Origin: Desulfonatronovibrio magnus
GTDB taxonomy: Bacteria > Desulfobacterota > Desulfovibrionia > Desulfovibrionales > Desulfonatronovibrionaceae
Direction of reading: 5' to 3'
DNA: 43,808 nucleotides
Assembly (NCBI RefSeq): GCF_000934755.1
Contig: NZ_KN882175.1
Coordinates: 287,628 to 331,435, forward strand
Made by a program: the position numbers and the translations under genes. The notes below the pieces were generated by a model. It saw nothing but the letters and a program-made list of their open reading frames with translations, did no database searches and was not told the DNA's origin. Below are positions 1 through 10,796 of the stretch, piece after piece. Position 1 is the first letter of the stretch; the number at the start of each line of letters is the position of its first letter.

Positions 1-131
1 TTCCAGGAACCAATGCAGCATCAATCTTTTTTATAGTACCTCGCGGGGACTGTCCCAATTTCCAGAAAAGTGACAGACTCGTAAAGTTACTCACAGGTTC
101 GGTCCTGGGCCACCCAGGTGAGACGCTCACA
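1..131 (+). repeat. Dispersed repeat RepD, copy 1 (cut by window edge)
   Basis: This non-coding stretch matches a segment near 31869-32058 in the same orientation and one near 33835-33972 inverted. It carries a GGGACTGTCCC palindrome at 46-56. It ends in a module found seven times in the window (GTTACTCACAGGTTCGGTCC followed by a CCCAGG inverted repeat and GGTGAG). The left end lies outside the window. Identity rests on by-eye comparison. Confidence 0.75.
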
Positions 132-154
132 ACTACCAAAAGGAAATTCTAAGC

Positions 155-991
155 ATGAGCAGTGATAAAATAGAAAAATTCCACAACTCCATTATACAGC
201 ACGGCCCCTTAAATCAAAGAATATACCTCATGCACCTTAGTCCTGATGACTATCCGCAAATCATTCCCGACCTCAAAAATTTTGCATTACAGCACGGCTA
301 CACAAAAATTTTTGCCAAAGTTCCATGCAATCTCAGCAGTCACTTTACTGAAGCTGGGTATATGAAAGAAGCTCATGTGCCCGGTATGTATCAGGGCCGG
401 AATGATGGATGCTTTATGGGTCTTTTTCTTGATGAAATGCGCATGATTCCCTATAACGCTGAACTAATGAGACAGGTGCTTCAAGCTGCCACAGACCGAA
501 AAGCTAAGCCACTTACTAATCAACCCCCGCCCAACTATAAAGTCAGACAGCTTGGGCCGGACGATGCTCAGAATATGGCGGAAGTTTATTCCCAAACCTT
601 TGAGACGTACCCATTTCCTGTATTTAATCCTGACTACCTTGTACAAACCATGCAGGAAAACATTTCTTACTTCGGCATCTTTGCTGATAGCAATCTGGTT
701 GCACTGTCATCAGCGGAAACAGATCAGGAAGCAGGAGCCGCTGAAGTGACCGATTTTGCTACCTTGATGTCTTACCGGGGCCAAAGGCTTGGAAGAGTGC
801 TTATTCACTCCATGCTTCAAAGTATGAAGCAGGAAAAAATACTTACCCTTTACAGCATAGCCAGGTCTGTCTCATATGGCATGAACATTACTCTGGCCAG
901 GTCAGGATTCAGGTTCACCGGTGTTCTCATCAACAACACCCATATCGCCGGAAACATGGAAAGCATGAATGTCTGGTACTTGTCGCTATAG
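155..991 (+). CDS. ablB: Putative beta-lysine N-acetyltransferase, GNAT family (AblB-like)
   Basis: The 278-residue protein has the length and layout of AblB, which acetylates beta-lysine to the osmolyte N-epsilon-acetyl-beta-lysine. The N-terminal half (about 1-110) holds a conserved YQGRNDGCFMG stretch typical of the family. The C-terminal half (about 130-270) is a GNAT fold with acetyl-CoA loop MSYRGQRLGRVL near residue 207. The partner lysine 2,3-aminomutase (AblA) would normally lie just upstream, which is outside this window, so the pathway assignment is inference. The ATG at 155 follows AAAAGGAAATTCTAAGC, with AGGA as a fair ribosome binding site. The next gene, an aminotransferase, is separated by a dispersed repeat. 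A generic GNAT enzyme is the alternative. Confidence 0.75.
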   Translation: MSSDKIEKFHNSIIQHGPLNQRIYLMHLSPDDYPQIIPDLKNFALQHGYTKIFAKVPCNLSSHFTEAGYMKEAHVPGMYQGRNDGCFMGLFLDEMRMIPYNAELMRQVLQAATDRKAKPLTNQPPPNYKVRQLGPDDAQNMAEVYSQTFETYPFPVFNPDYLVQTMQENISYFGIFADSNLVALSSAETDQEAGAAEVTDFATLMSYRGQRLGRVLIHSMLQSMKQEKILTLYSIARSVSYGMNITLARSGFRFTGVLINNTHIAGNMESMNVWYLSL

Positions 992-1005
992 CCTCAAATA
1001 CAACA

Positions 1006-1332
1006 GGTTCTAAGTAACTACAAACGTATATGTAATAAATTCAAAGCATTACGGTTTTACCATACAGATTGCTTCGGTCGCTTAGGTTCCCTCGTGGGTG
1101 ACAGGTTTTCAGCAACTACACCCCTGACAGCTCAGCTGTCATTGCGAGCGAGTCTTCGAGCGCGGCAATCTCTATCGCGCTAAGGCTATTACCTCTTTTT
1201 TTGTGGCTCAAGCCACATTTCAAAGAAGCGGCTGGAGCCGCAAGAACAAGACGTCCCCAAGCTGGAGCCTGGGAACGAGTGGTGTAAGTTCCTCACAAGT
1301 TCGGTCCAGGCCGCCCAGGTCAGGAGCTTCAA
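1006..1332 (+). repeat. Dispersed repeat RepC, copy 1
   Basis: About 325 non-coding bases match 24750-25068 (same strand) and 31366-31698 (inverted). Shared blocks are AGTAACTACAAACGTATATG, ATTGCTTCGGTCGCTTAGG, CATTGCGAGCGAGTCTTCGA, GCTCCAGCCTGGGAACGAG and the terminal GTTCGGTCC module. It fills the gap between the acetyltransferase and the aminotransferase. I see no coding potential in it. Confidence 0.85.
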
Positions 1333-1446
1333 AATTTAAAGTCCAGTTATGCCCCAAAATTAACGACCCTAATTTTATCTAAGTTGTGGGCACAGCCCGC
1401 ATTAGTAACTGATAACCCAATAACAACCAAAAAACGGAGAACAACA

Positions 1447-2826
1447 ATGTCCAATGAAACTGAAATTGCCAAACTGTCCTATCCTGAAAGCCCCAAAATC
1501 GTAACCAAGGAAATTCCAGGCCCAAAATCACAGGAAATACTGAAAAAATCTCATGAATCCGAATCTATGGCACGTGGTGCTGGGGCTTTCCCCTTTGTTT
1601 TTGACACTGGACAAGGGGCAACTGTTCAGGATCCTGACGGCAATATCCTCATTGATATTTCTGCAGGGGTTGCTGTCAGTTCCATTGGACGCGGTCATCC
1701 GGAAGTAATCAAAGCCATTGAACAGCAGTCCAGACAACTCATGCATGCCGGTGACATGTCCAACACCCGCAGAACTGAACTTGCCCAGGCCATCTCTGCA
1801 ATCATGCCTGGTGAACTGAAAAACAACACCATCACCTACTTTGCCCAAAGCGGCAGCGGTGCTGTGGAAAGTGCCATCAAGTTTGTGCGCATGATTACCG
1901 GAAGACAACAGATAGTTGCTTTTCACGGTGCATATCATGGCGTCTGGATGGGGTGCGGTTCTCTTACTACCGGAGACAAGTACAGGGCAGGTTTTGGACC
2001 TCACATGCCCGGGGTCATCCATGTGCCCTACCCTTACTGCTACCGCTGCTGTTTCAATCTTGAATACCCGGGATGTGATCTGCAATGCGCCAAGTATGTA
2101 GATTATGTCCTCAACACCCCGTATACTGGAGCAGATGATGTAGGCGCGCTGATTTTTGAACCGCAACAGGGAGAAGGCGGATATGTGATCCCTCCCAAGG
2201 GATACGTTGAAATCATCAAAAAAGCATGTGAAAAACATGGTGCCCTTTTCATTGCCGACGAAATCCAGGCCGGAGCCGGTAGATCCGGGAAAATGTGGTC
2301 CATAGAACATACCGATATTACTCCAGATATGATTACCTGGGGCAAAGGTATGGGAGGTGATCTGCCCATGGCCGGACTGTCCATGCGCAAAGACCTGGCC
2401 CTTAAAGTAAAAGAGGCTACCCAGCCCAATACCTTTGCGGGTAATGCCCTTTCTTCCGTGGTGACCATGACCAATCTGAAAGTACTGACAGCTGATAAAA
2501 ATGCCCTCATTACCAGAGCAGGCAATCTGGGAGAGCAAATCAAAAAATGGCTCCTTCAGGAGACAGAAGCTACAGGACTTGTTGGTGATATCAGAGGCAG
2601 AGGTCTTTTTATCGGCATTGAAATGGTTAAAGATGTTCAAACCAGAGAACCCCTTGATCAGAATTCCATGCTCAAACTGATTGTCACCATGCTCAATAAG
2701 GGCGTGATCATGATCCCCTGTGGACGCAATGGCAATGTCTTTCGCTTCATGCCTCCACTGGTTCTCACTGAAAAACAGGCCAGAAAAGCTGTTGAAATCT
2801 TTGCCGATTCAGTCAAAAGCCTGTAA
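1447..2826 (+). CDS. PLP-dependent class III aminotransferase
   Basis: Class III (GABA/ornithine-type) aminotransferases move an amino group from an omega- or alpha-amino compound to a keto acid using pyridoxal phosphate. The 459-residue protein shows the family's DEIQAGAGRSG motif, where the Asp contacts the pyridine nitrogen. The GKG motif that follows gives the Schiff-base lysine at residue 300, then GGDLPMAG. The ATG at 1447 is preferred over an upstream TTG at 1384 because CGGAGAACAACA precedes it and homologues begin near here. Neighbouring AblB suggests a role in lysine or beta-lysine metabolism, but the substrate cannot be read from sequence. A Cys-rich patch (YCYRCCFNLEYPGCDLQC, about residues 197-215) is unusual for the family. 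A terminator-like hairpin follows. Confidence 0.85.
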   Translation: MSNETEIAKLSYPESPKIVTKEIPGPKSQEILKKSHESESMARGAGAFPFVFDTGQGATVQDPDGNILIDISAGVAVSSIGRGHPEVIKAIEQQSRQLMHAGDMSNTRRTELAQAISAIMPGELKNNTITYFAQSGSGAVESAIKFVRMITGRQQIVAFHGAYHGVWMGCGSLTTGDKYRAGFGPHMPGVIHVPYPYCYRCCFNLEYPGCDLQCAKYVDYVLNTPYTGADDVGALIFEPQQGEGGYVIPPKGYVEIIKKACEKHGALFIADEIQAGAGRSGKMWSIEHTDITPDMITWGKGMGGDLPMAGLSMRKDLALKVKEATQPNTFAGNALSSVVTMTNLKVLTADKNALITRAGNLGEQIKKWLLQETEATGLVGDIRGRGLFIGIEMVKDVQTREPLDQNSMLKLIVTMLNKGVIMIPCGRNGNVFRFMPPLVLTEKQARKAVEIFADSVKSL

Positions 2827-2902
2827 TACTCTCTATTTTGACTTTGCAGATATCAGAATGCAAAAGTCAGATACCTGCCATTACTTATCGAAACACCTTA
2901 GG

Positions 2903-2932
2903 CTCCATGGATTGTCACATCAATCCATGGAG
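2903..2932 (+). terminator. Terminator-like hairpin after the aminotransferase
   Basis: A perfect 12-bp stem (CTCCATGGATTG / CAATCCATGGAG) with a 6-base loop is followed by TTTAT, 76 bases past the aminotransferase stop. The T-run is short, so termination efficiency is uncertain. The remaining 2933-3151 holds nothing I can support. Confidence 0.65.
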
Positions 2933-3151
2933 TTTATGGTATCAAATTTGAAATTAATATATTTAAATAATCCTGGACTTAGCAAGTAGTGCCAATGAAG
3001 TTCCCCCCGCCAAAAAACTGGACAAGGAGTTAAGGTGGATTTTATGAACATCCTCAAGTCCAGAATTGGGAGGAAAAATATCCAGACGAAAAAATCACAG
3101 CGCTTCTTTCAAAGCCCAGGTAGCCCTGCAGGCATAAAATGGAGATATATC

Positions 3152-3427
3152 ATGCCAACTATTTCACTATTTTATGGAATAATAATTTACATGTTTTATT
3201 TCGATAACAAAGAACATAAAGCGCCTTGAACAGCGCCTCATATTCATGCGAATTATGCTGAATATGACGCAGTCATTTCAATACCAGAAGGTGAAGTTTT
3301 AAGTGGTGAAATGCCAGAGAATAAACTTAAATTGATAAAAGCATGGGTTGAAATCCATCAAGAAGATTTGAGGCCAATTGGAAATTGGCAGTTGAAGGTC
3401 ATCAACCACATAAAATTTAACCATTGA
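3152..3427 (+). pseudogene. DUF4160 protein gene broken by an in-frame TGA
   Basis: Reading through one stop gives a DUF4160 protein: it begins MPTISLFYGIII and contains FDNKEH, PHIHANYAEY and KAWVEIHQEDL. The TGA at 3227-3229 lies inside a 12-base tandem duplication: GCGCCT occurs at 3221-3226 and again at 3233-3238, with TGAACA between. Removing 12 bases gives the uninterrupted family motif EHKAPHIHA. DUF4160 proteins usually sit in tight pairs with DUF2442 proteins and are suspected to behave as toxin-antitoxin-like pairs. Here the DUF2442 gene starts 8 bases after this stop. Both members carry an in-frame TGA, so the pair is probably dead. Confidence 0.85.
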
Positions 3428-3435
3428 GGTGAAGA

Positions 3436-3678
3436 ATGTTAAAGGTAAAAAAAGTCAATGCAAATAATGATTATACCCTGTTTGTTGAATTGTCTGATGG
3501 ATGAACAGGGATATTTGACGTTAAACCGTATATTGAAAAGGGCGTATTTAGACAACTACAAGATATTAATTACTTTAAACAGGTAAAGCCCTTCTTTTGC
3601 GGAATCACTTGGCCAAATGAGCAGGATTTAAGTGCTGATACGATCGCATGTGAACTAAAACAAGTTGAAATTGCATAA
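3436..3678 (+). pseudogene. DUF2442 protein gene broken by an in-frame TGA
   Basis: Translation through the TGA at 3502-3504 gives an 80-residue DUF2442 protein with FDVKPYIEKGVF, DINYFKQV and TWPNEQDLS, all characteristic of the family. The stop falls in the motif LSDG-stop-TGIFDV, where relatives commonly have Arg or Lys, so a CGA-to-TGA change is the simplest explanation. The start is well supported by GAGGTGAAGA just before the ATG. It forms an operon with the broken DUF4160 gene upstream. Function of the family is unknown. Confidence 0.85.
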
Positions 3679-3699
3679 CCAACCAGGGTGGAAGGAAGC

Positions 3700-3760
3700 C
3701 AACAGGGACAATATGTTGCCAGTTTAGTTATGATGCCAGTATCCCGCAAGGCAAAAGCCA
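3700..3760 (-). repeat. Dispersed repeat RepE, fragment
   Basis: The inverted reading of about 3705-3750 (ending ATACTGGCATCATAACTAAA and CTGGCAACATA) matches 13960-14003. It marks a RepE end in reverse orientation. The rest of the 480-base gap to the next gene (3761-4162) shows no gene or clear signal. Confidence 0.6.
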
Positions 3761-4162
3761 ACAGAAACAGACAAAACATGCTGATTTTGGAGAAACCTCT
3801 GTGGGAAAAATGCTGCACAGAAAGGCAAACTTTAAAATGCCCAAGACACCCTGATAGACCCAGCCTCGGAGCTTTACGGTCCACTTCCTGAGTATTTTTT
3901 ATCTAAAATCTTACCCATTTGCCTCCCTGCCCAATTCTGAAAAATTAAGAGTCAGCATGGACAGGTTGAACTTGCACTCTGCTTCAAACTGTCGCAGTAT
4001 AGATAAGGCTTTCTCCTCCCTTTTGATACCTACATCATGAGATGAACTTTCTACGCAAGCTAAAATTGTAGCAGTTCAGCCGTTTGAAGGAAAGCTAAAC
4101 AGATACATAACAGGCTTGCAATTAACAGTAAGTCACTACTACAATCCGTCTGGAGACAGCTC

Positions 4163-7100
4163 ATGGATCATGACCACTCACACTCCAAAAACAGATTTGA
4201 TATTAGATATATCGTGCTTGAAACCATCTCTAATATCGGAATAACCCACCTGCAAAAGGCCTGCATCAGAAAAACAGGAGAGCCTGTAGTCTTGAAAAGC
4301 ATTGACAGTTCGCAGGCCAGTCACCAGGATATTGCAGAGCTGCGCAATGAATACCAGATCCTGCAGGAACTGAATAAAAAGTCATCTCACATCATTAAAG
4401 TTCTGGAACTTGACAGAATAGGTCAGCACCATATTCTAATTTTGGAGGACTTCAGATCCGAACCTTTGACTGCTTTGTTCAGCAGGATGGACTTCTCAGA
4501 AAACATGAGCAGTTTTCTTAAGCTGAGTATAAAGATAACAGAACAGTTAGAAATAATCCACAACAACAACTTTATCCACAAAGACATTAACCCGGTCAAT
4601 ATTCTTATCAGTACTGACATGAATACAGTCAGACTAATCGACTTTGGTCTGGCCACCACCTTGAGCAGAGAAAACCTGGGATATCACCCCATTCCTGCCA
4701 TTCGAGGATCTTTGCAGTATATTGCCCCTGAGCAGACAGGCAGAATGAACAGACCCGTTGACTACCGGGCCGATTTTTATTCACTCGGTATCACCCTGTA
4801 TCAGATGATTACAGGGTTTCTGCCTTTTTCAGGAAATGATCCTTTAGAAATCATTCATGGTCATATAGCCATGGAGCCTCATTCCCCGCATACGCTTACT
4901 CCAGCTATTCCCCAGGCCATCTCTGAGATTATTATGAAGCTTATGGCCAAAAATCCGGAAGACCGCTATCAGAGCGCTGCCGGCCTTAAATTCGATCTTG
5001 AGCTCTGCCTTGAACATGTTGACGATCCTGATTTCTTGCAGAATTTTGAACCGGGAAAACGTGACATTTCAGAAGTATTCCAGATTTCTGACAAGCTTTA
5101 TGGACGGGACCAGGAGGTGGAAAGACTTTTGACCACTTACGATGAAACAACTCGTGGTGCAAAGCGACTGGTTTTTATTTCCGGATATTCCGGGGTTGGC
5201 AAAACTTCACTGGTCAGGGAAATTTTCAGGCCCATTGTAAGCAATGACGGCTTTTTCATATCTGGAAAATATGAACGCTTCAAACAGGATATTCCATATT
5301 TTGCCCTTTTCAAGGGGTTTCAGGATATTGTCAGCGAACTTTTATCGCGTGGTGATGATGAAATAACACTCTGGAAAAACCGGATACTTAAAGCTGCCGG
5401 AAATAATGCAGGCCTTTTGACTGAAATGATTCCCAACCTGCAGATTCTTTTGGGAAAGCAGCCCCGGATAAAAGTTCTGAACACAATGGAATCGGAAAAC
5501 AGATTTCATTATATATTCCTTAAATTCATTAACCTCTTCTGTTCTGCTGAACATCCTCTGACCATTTTCATGGATGATCTGCAATGGATTGATCAGCCAT
5601 CCCTGAAACTTCTGGATCTGACCATGAATGATGCTGATATCAGTCATATAATGCTTATCGGCGCTTACCGGGACAATGAAATCGACCGTTCCCACCCGCT
5701 CTTCAACACCTTGAGCAGCTTCAGACAGCAGGGCATAAACTATCAGAACATTGAGCTTCAGCCCCTTGACAGCGAAGATATTACAGCACTTATTGCGGAC
5801 ACAATGCAGATCAGCAGGGAGAAGGCTGCTGGTTTGTCCAGGATCTGCCATAACAAAACTGGAGGGAACCCATTTTACCTGAACAGGTTTCTTCACCATC
5901 TGCATGAAACAGGATATATCTATTTAGACCGCGAAAGTATCCAATGGAAATGGAATGATGAAAATATCATGTCCTTGGATATTGCCGACAATATCGCCGG
6001 ATTAATTTCCGGAAAGTTGCATCAGTTGCCGCGCATCACTCTGAAACTTATGCGGACCGCTTCTGTACTGGGCAATCGCTTTTCTCTCAAGCTGCTGTCT
6101 CAGGTCCTGGGAATGTCCACCCACAAAACCTTTGCTCATATACGCCCGGCTGTAGAACAGCATTGTCTGCTGCCGGTAAATAACGACTACACTGCCATGT
6201 CTGCCATTATTGACCAGAAAGTAATCAGCCATGCCGACCAGCTGGAATTCAAATTTTCTCATGACCGGGTTCAGCAGTCTGCCTATGGCATGCTTGAAAA
6301 AGATAAAAGGATCAAAATTCACCTGAAAGCAGCACAAACCATTGAAAAAAATACTCTTGACCTGGAAAAAAGTGATATGGTTTTCGCCCTGACCACCCAT
6401 TTCAATGCTGCCGCAAGTCTTATTTACGATATGGGTGCAAAGCATAAAATTCTAAAATATAATATTATTGCCGCAAAAAGAGCCAGGGATGCAGGTGCCT
6501 ATCTTCCTGCCCTGAACCTGATGAAAAATGCTCAAAAGATGCTTCCTGATAATCCCTGGCAAGAGGATTATCAGCTGACCAGGCAGGTCTTCAAGCTGAG
6601 TGCTGAATTACAATACCTTAACAAAGATTTCTCCAGCTCGGAACAAACAATCAGCACCTGTATGACCAGTCTGAATCCGGGTCGTGACCGCGCTGAGTTT
6701 TATTATCTGCTGATCCTGCAGCTGCTTTTAAAATCCCAATACAAGGAAGCTCTTGAAGCCGGTCAGAAGGCTTTACTTGAACTGAATATCACTATTCCTG
6801 ATGACCTGGACCAGGCTGTTCAGAGTAAATTTGCATGGTTGGATGAACAGATACCAGGAGAAGATGCTTCTGCCCTGCTCAACCTGCCCTCGGCAAGTGA
6901 CCCTGACTTTGTGGCAACCATGAATATAATTCAAACCATGACTCCTGTTGCCTACTACACCTCAGAAAAACTATTTACTTTTTTTGCCCTTCTCGGAATG
7001 GAATTGACCATCACCCACGGCAATACTGCCCAGGCATCCACCAGTTACTGCTGTTATGGCTTAATGCTGGCTCTGGCCTTTGGCAGACTGGAAAAAGGTT

Positions 7101-10100
7101 TTTCCCTCAACAAAACCGGACTTGAAATTGCCCGTAAATTTGGTTCAGGATCAGATATATGTCGCTCCAGCAATGCTTTTGGAGCCTTTATGTTCCATTG
7201 GTACAGACCCATGGATGAAACCGGCAGGATCTTTTCCCAGGGTTATCAGGCTGGAGTTGAATCCGGGGAAATGGAATTTTCTGGATATCTTTTGCTGCAT
7301 CAAGTTGAGCTTATGTATTACAAGGGTCAAAATATTGAGGATATCTTAGAGGCCATGGACTATCCCCGTAATTTTGCACTGAAGACAAGAAACAGGCTGG
7401 TCATCCAGTCGCTTAAAAGCATAGAGGCCATAATTTACTGCCTTACGGAAAACAGCCCCGGCCCCTTAACACTGCACTTTGACAAACATGACGAGCACGA
7501 CGAGCATAATTTCATTCAGAGCTGTATCAGCAACAATAATCTGCTGGTCCTGTTTCAACATTATACTTTTAAGGCAATGCTCTGTTACCTGCACGGTGAT
7601 TCCAGGCAGGGTCTTGAACTGATTCTAAAAGCAAAAGAGTATGTTTCCTCAGCAGTAGGTCTGTACAGCACCGCTCTTTATAATTTCACATCATCAGTGA
7701 TTTTGTGCGATATGTATGATCTGACCCTGGAAAATGACCGAGATGATCTATTAAAGCAGATTCAGAACAATCAACAATCCATGAAGTCCTGGTCAGCAAA
7801 TTGTCCGGAAAACTTTTCAGCAAAATATTTGCTCATTGAAGCAGAACTGGCCCGAATGCATAATAAAACTGTTCAGGCCATGAATTTGTATGATCAGGCA
7901 GTAGAAGCAGCCATCAGAACAGGCTTTACCAATGAGGAAGCCATAACTTATGAACGTGCGGCAAGGTTCTGGTTAGATATGGATAAGCCTGATTTTGCTG
8001 GCATTTATATTAATCGCTGCAGACAAAGCTTCAACCTCATGGGGTTCAAGCATAAGGTTCGCCTCCTGGAAAGGGAGTTTCCAAGAATTACAGGCTCATA
8101 CCATAACCCGCTACCTGAACCACAATTCACACGCCACACAAAGCCCCCTGGCATTTCAGATTCTATTTTAAGGTCAGCACACCTTCACTTAGATACCCAT
8201 AGCCTGCTCAAGACTTACAGGGCCATTTCAGAAGAGATTAACTTAGACAGTCTACTGGAAAAAACCATGCGCGTTTTGATTGAAAATGCCGGAGCCAGAA
8301 AGGGAGCTTTAATCCTGGCCAAACCACGCTGGATGATAAAGGCTATGGCCGGATCTTCCGGCCGCGTTGAAATCCTGGATGGCCTGGACCCTGGATCTCA
8401 GGAAGCCGTGGTAAGACTGCCTTCCTCTCTGATTATGTACGTCATCCGCACCAATGACAGTCTGATTCTGCCTGATGCCTCTAAGGACATGCGCTTTGCT
8501 TCAGATCCTTACATTACAGCCTCTGAGCTGAAGTCCGTGCTTTGTTTGCCCATTGTTCATCAGGGGCAGACCACTGCCGTACTGTATCTGGAAAACAATC
8601 TTCTCAGAAATTCCTTCAACGCTGATCACCTTGAGATTATCAGGATCCTTGGTTCTCAGGCAGTCATATCCATTGAAAATGCCAGGCTTTACACCAATCT
8701 TGAAGAACAGGTAGAGCAAAGAACGCGCAAGCTCAACAGTGTCATCCATGAACTTAAAATGGCCAGGGACAAGGCTGAAAACGCCACCCTTGCCAAGGGG
8801 CTTTTTCTGGCCAATATGTCTCATGAGATCAGGACACCCATGAATGCCATCATAGGCATGGCTCATCTCACGGCACGGACAAAACTAAGTGCAAAGCAAG
8901 AAGAATATATCACTAACATCCAGCAGGCTTCTGAATCTCTTTTGGGTATCATCAATGATATTCTTGATTTTTCCAAAATCGAGGCTGGTAAAATTGATCT
9001 GGAAAGAAAAACTTTTTCCTTAAAGCAGGTTCTTGGGGACATCATCAATTTAATGCGGTTCAAGGCAACAGAAAAAGGACTTGACCTTATACTTAACATA
9101 TCCTCTGACCTGCCCGGCTTCTTTGTGGGTGATGCTTTGCGCCTGAGCCAGATTCTGACCAACTTGACCAGTAATGCTATCAAATTTACCAGCCAGGGTG
9201 AAATAGTGATCTCAGCCCGGCAGGCTCCGGATCAGAAAAGTCATGAATCAAGGCAAGTGACTCTGGAGTTATCCGTATCAGATACAGGCATTGGTCTGAG
9301 TCAGGAACAGATCAGCAATCTGTTTCAGCCCTTTACCCAGGCCGATGCATCCACCACAAGGCGTTTTGGTGGAACAGGACTGGGCCTTGCCATAAGCAGG
9401 CAGCTTGCGGAAATCATGGGAGGCAGCATCAGCGTTAAGAGTACCAGTGGCAAAGGCAGCGTATTTACTTTATCCGTGGAGCTTGAAAGAACCAGTTTAA
9501 ATCAAAAGGAACTTAGTTTACTGCAGGAAAAACAATTGGATATATCCGGTCTAAATAAAGACTTAAGCAAGTTGAAAGTTCTGCTTGTGGAGGATAACTC
9601 TATAAACCTGCTGCTGGCCAAAGAACTGCTCCTTGACCATGGCATCACTGTTGTGACTGCTGACAATGGACGCAAAGCTTATGAGTTATTTAAAAAACAT
9701 TCTTTTGATATTGTGCTCATGGACATTCAGATGCCGGAAATGGACGGACTGGAAGCTACGCAAAAGATAAGAAGGTATGAAAAATATCAGAAAATCAATA
9801 GTAACAACCCGACCCGGGTGCCCATTATTGCCATGACTGCCCATGCCATGGCCGGTGACCGTGAAAAAAGCCTGAAGGCAGGGATGGATGATCACCTGAC
9901 CAAACCCATCATCCCCAGGCTGCTTTATGATACCCTTGTCAAGTGGGCCCCGGCCCATACTCCGGTACTTCCGGCAGATGGTGACCTGAATGATCATGAT
10001 AAAATTCGCAGGATCAGACAAGAAAAACCTGAGGACATGAATCAGGCCAGCCTTTTGCCCCCTTCTCTGCCACCTTTTGGCCTTGAACAGGCCCTGCTCA

Positions 10101-10669
10101 GATGCAACAGCAACCAGCACCTGCTGCACAGGCTGCTTCTGAAGTTTGGTTCAGACTTTAAAGATACAATCTTCAGGATAAAAGATGATATTAAGGGCAA
10201 TAACCTTGACCAGGCCCGTATAACCGCCCACACTCTTAAAGGGGCAGCTGCAAATCTTGAAGCTGTTGAGCTTGCACAAAGCGCAGCCAAATTAGAAAAG
10301 GCTCTGGAGGCAAACATGAAACAGGAGTTTACGAAGCTCCTGCAAAATGTGGAAACCAGGCTGACCCAAGCCCTTGAAGCGGTAAAAAACTTAGAGGATT
10401 TTCCAGAACTATCAAATACTGATGAAAACCAGGCTATGAAAAAACCTGACATGAAAGATCTAAAGCCAAGGCTTGTTGAACTAAAAAAACATATTTCAGG
10501 CAACAACCTGAGGGCAAGGCACCTCTTTGGCGAGATCAAACCAATGCTCGCCGGGTCAGGCGTTGATCAGGAATGCGCAACTTTGGAAAACAATCTCAAC
10601 AGTCTTGAATTCCCCAGTGCCTCCCGGGCATTAGATAGACTTTCCCGGAAACTGGGCATTAGAAGTTGA
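4163..10669 (+). CDS. Giant hybrid Ser/Thr kinase - AAA ATPase - GAF - histidine kinase - receiver - HPt
   Basis: This 2168-residue protein belongs to the trifunctional serine/threonine-protein kinase / ATP-binding / sensor histidine kinase group. Residues about 1-275 are a eukaryote-like kinase: Lys45, catalytic IHKDINPVN with Asp141, DFG with Asp160, then an APEQTGR activation segment. The glycine loop is degenerate. Residues about 305-700 are an AAA-type ATPase with Walker A (GYSGVGKTS, Lys347) and Walker B (FMDDLQWID, Asp471/472). Residues 700-1340 are helical and TPR-like. Residues 1355-1515 form a GAF domain. The histidine kinase has SHEIRTP with His1554, N box near 1663, and GTGLGLA. 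The receiver has Asp1854 in [10 protein letters not shown]. The HPt has His2023 in [12 protein letters not shown]. No membrane segment is visible, so it is cytoplasmic. It has no adjacent response regulator, so the output partner is elsewhere. Confidence 0.93.
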   Translation: MDHDHSHSKNRFDIRYIVLETISNIGITHLQKACIRKTGEPVVLKSIDSSQASHQDIAELRNEYQILQELNKKSSHIIKVLELDRIGQHHILILEDFRSEPLTALFSRMDFSENMSSFLKLSIKITEQLEIIHNNNFIHKDINPVNILISTDMNTVRLIDFGLATTLSRENLGYHPIPAIRGSLQYIAPEQTGRMNRPVDYRADFYSLGITLYQMITGFLPFSGNDPLEIIHGHIAMEPHSPHTLTPAIPQAISEIIMKLMAKNPEDRYQSAAGLKFDLELCLEHVDDPDFLQNFEPGKRDISEVFQISDKLYGRDQEVERLLTTYDETTRGAKRLVFISGYSGVGKTSLVREIFRPIVSNDGFFISGKYERFKQDIPYFALFKGFQDIVSELLSRGDDEITLWKNRILKAAGNNAGLLTEMIPNLQILLGKQPRIKVLNTMESENRFHYIFLKFINLFCSAEHPLTIFMDDLQWIDQPSLKLLDLTMNDADISHIMLIGAYRDNEIDRSHPLFNTLSSFRQQGINYQNIELQPLDSEDITALIADTMQISREKAAGLSRICHNKTGGNPFYLNRFLHHLHETGYIYLDRESIQWKWNDENIMSLDIADNIAGLISGKLHQLPRITLKLMRTASVLGNRFSLKLLSQVLGMSTHKTFAHIRPAVEQHCLLPVNNDYTAMSAIIDQKVISHADQLEFKFSHDRVQQSAYGMLEKDKRIKIHLKAAQTIEKNTLDLEKSDMVFALTTHFNAAASLIYDMGAKHKILKYNIIAAKRARDAGAYLPALNLMKNAQKMLPDNPWQEDYQLTRQVFKLSAELQYLNKDFSSSEQTISTCMTSLNPGRDRAEFYYLLILQLLLKSQYKEALEAGQKALLELNITIPDDLDQAVQSKFAWLDEQIPGEDASALLNLPSASDPDFVATMNIIQTMTPVAYYTSEKLFTFFALLGMELTITHGNTAQASTSYCCYGLMLALAFGRLEKGFSLNKTGLEIARKFGSGSDICRSSNAFGAFMFHWYRPMDETGRIFSQGYQAGVESGEMEFSGYLLLHQVELMYYKGQNIEDILEAMDYPRNFALKTRNRLVIQSLKSIEAIIYCLTENSPGPLTLHFDKHDEHDEHNFIQSCISNNNLLVLFQHYTFKAMLCYLHGDSRQGLELILKAKEYVSSAVGLYSTALYNFTSSVILCDMYDLTLENDRDDLLKQIQNNQQSMKSWSANCPENFSAKYLLIEAELARMHNKTVQAMNLYDQAVEAAIRTGFTNEEAITYERAARFWLDMDKPDFAGIYINRCRQSFNLMGFKHKVRLLEREFPRITGSYHNPLPEPQFTRHTKPPGISDSILRSAHLHLDTHSLLKTYRAISEEINLDSLLEKTMRVLIENAGARKGALILAKPRWMIKAMAGSSGRVEILDGLDPGSQEAVVRLPSSLIMYVIRTNDSLILPDASKDMRFASDPYITASELKSVLCLPIVHQGQTTAVLYLENNLLRNSFNADHLEIIRILGSQAVISIENARLYTNLEEQVEQRTRKLNSVIHELKMARDKAENATLAKGLFLANMSHEIRTPMNAIIGMAHLTARTKLSAKQEEYITNIQQASESLLGIINDILDFSKIEAGKIDLERKTFSLKQVLGDIINLMRFKATEKGLDLILNISSDLPGFFVGDALRLSQILTNLTSNAIKFTSQGEIVISARQAPDQKSHESRQVTLELSVSDTGIGLSQEQISNLFQPFTQADASTTRRFGGTGLGLAISRQLAEIMGGSISVKSTSGKGSVFTLSVELERTSLNQKELSLLQEKQLDISGLNKDLSKLKVLLVEDNSINLLLAKELLLDHGITVVTADNGRKAYELFKKHSFDIVLMDIQMPEMDGLEATQKIRRYEKYQKINSNNPTRVPIIAMTAHAMAGDREKSLKAGMDDHLTKPIIPRLLYDTLVKWAPAHTPVLPADGDLNDHDKIRRIRQEKPEDMNQASLLPPSLPPFGLEQALLRCNSNQHLLHRLLLKFGSDFKDTIFRIKDDIKGNNLDQARITAHTLKGAAANLEAVELAQSAAKLEKALEANMKQEFTKLLQNVETRLTQALEAVKNLEDFPELSNTDENQAMKKPDMKDLKPRLVELKKHISGNNLRARHLFGEIKPMLAGSGVDQECATLENNLNSLEFPSASRALDRLSRKLGIRS

Positions 10670-10796
10670 TGGGAAAAAGTGGTTGCAAAGCAATCCATAT
10701 TCCGTGGCATTCAGTCCATTCCGAGGGCAAAGGCTTTTGCCCGGCAGAGGTTTATTTTTCAGGCTGGGTTAAAGGCACAGTCTGCATCTCAAGACA

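Noticed and set aside
84-128. GGTTCGGTCC resembling a tRNA T-arm
   Set aside because: No acceptor, D or anticodon arm surrounds it and the sequence is one of seven copies of a dispersed repeat module.
1528-2640. 370-codon open frame on the minus strand
   Set aside because: It is the antisense shadow of the aminotransferase; its translation has no recognisable motif and the plus-strand frame has all family motifs.
3688-3891. Short open frames on both strands between DUF2442 and the giant kinase
   Set aside because: They lie partly in a RepE fragment, have no ribosome site and no family resemblance.
9686-10539. Minus-strand open frames of 147 and 165 codons within the giant kinase gene
   Set aside because: They are shadows of the receiver and HPt coding regions, which have intact motifs in the plus frame.
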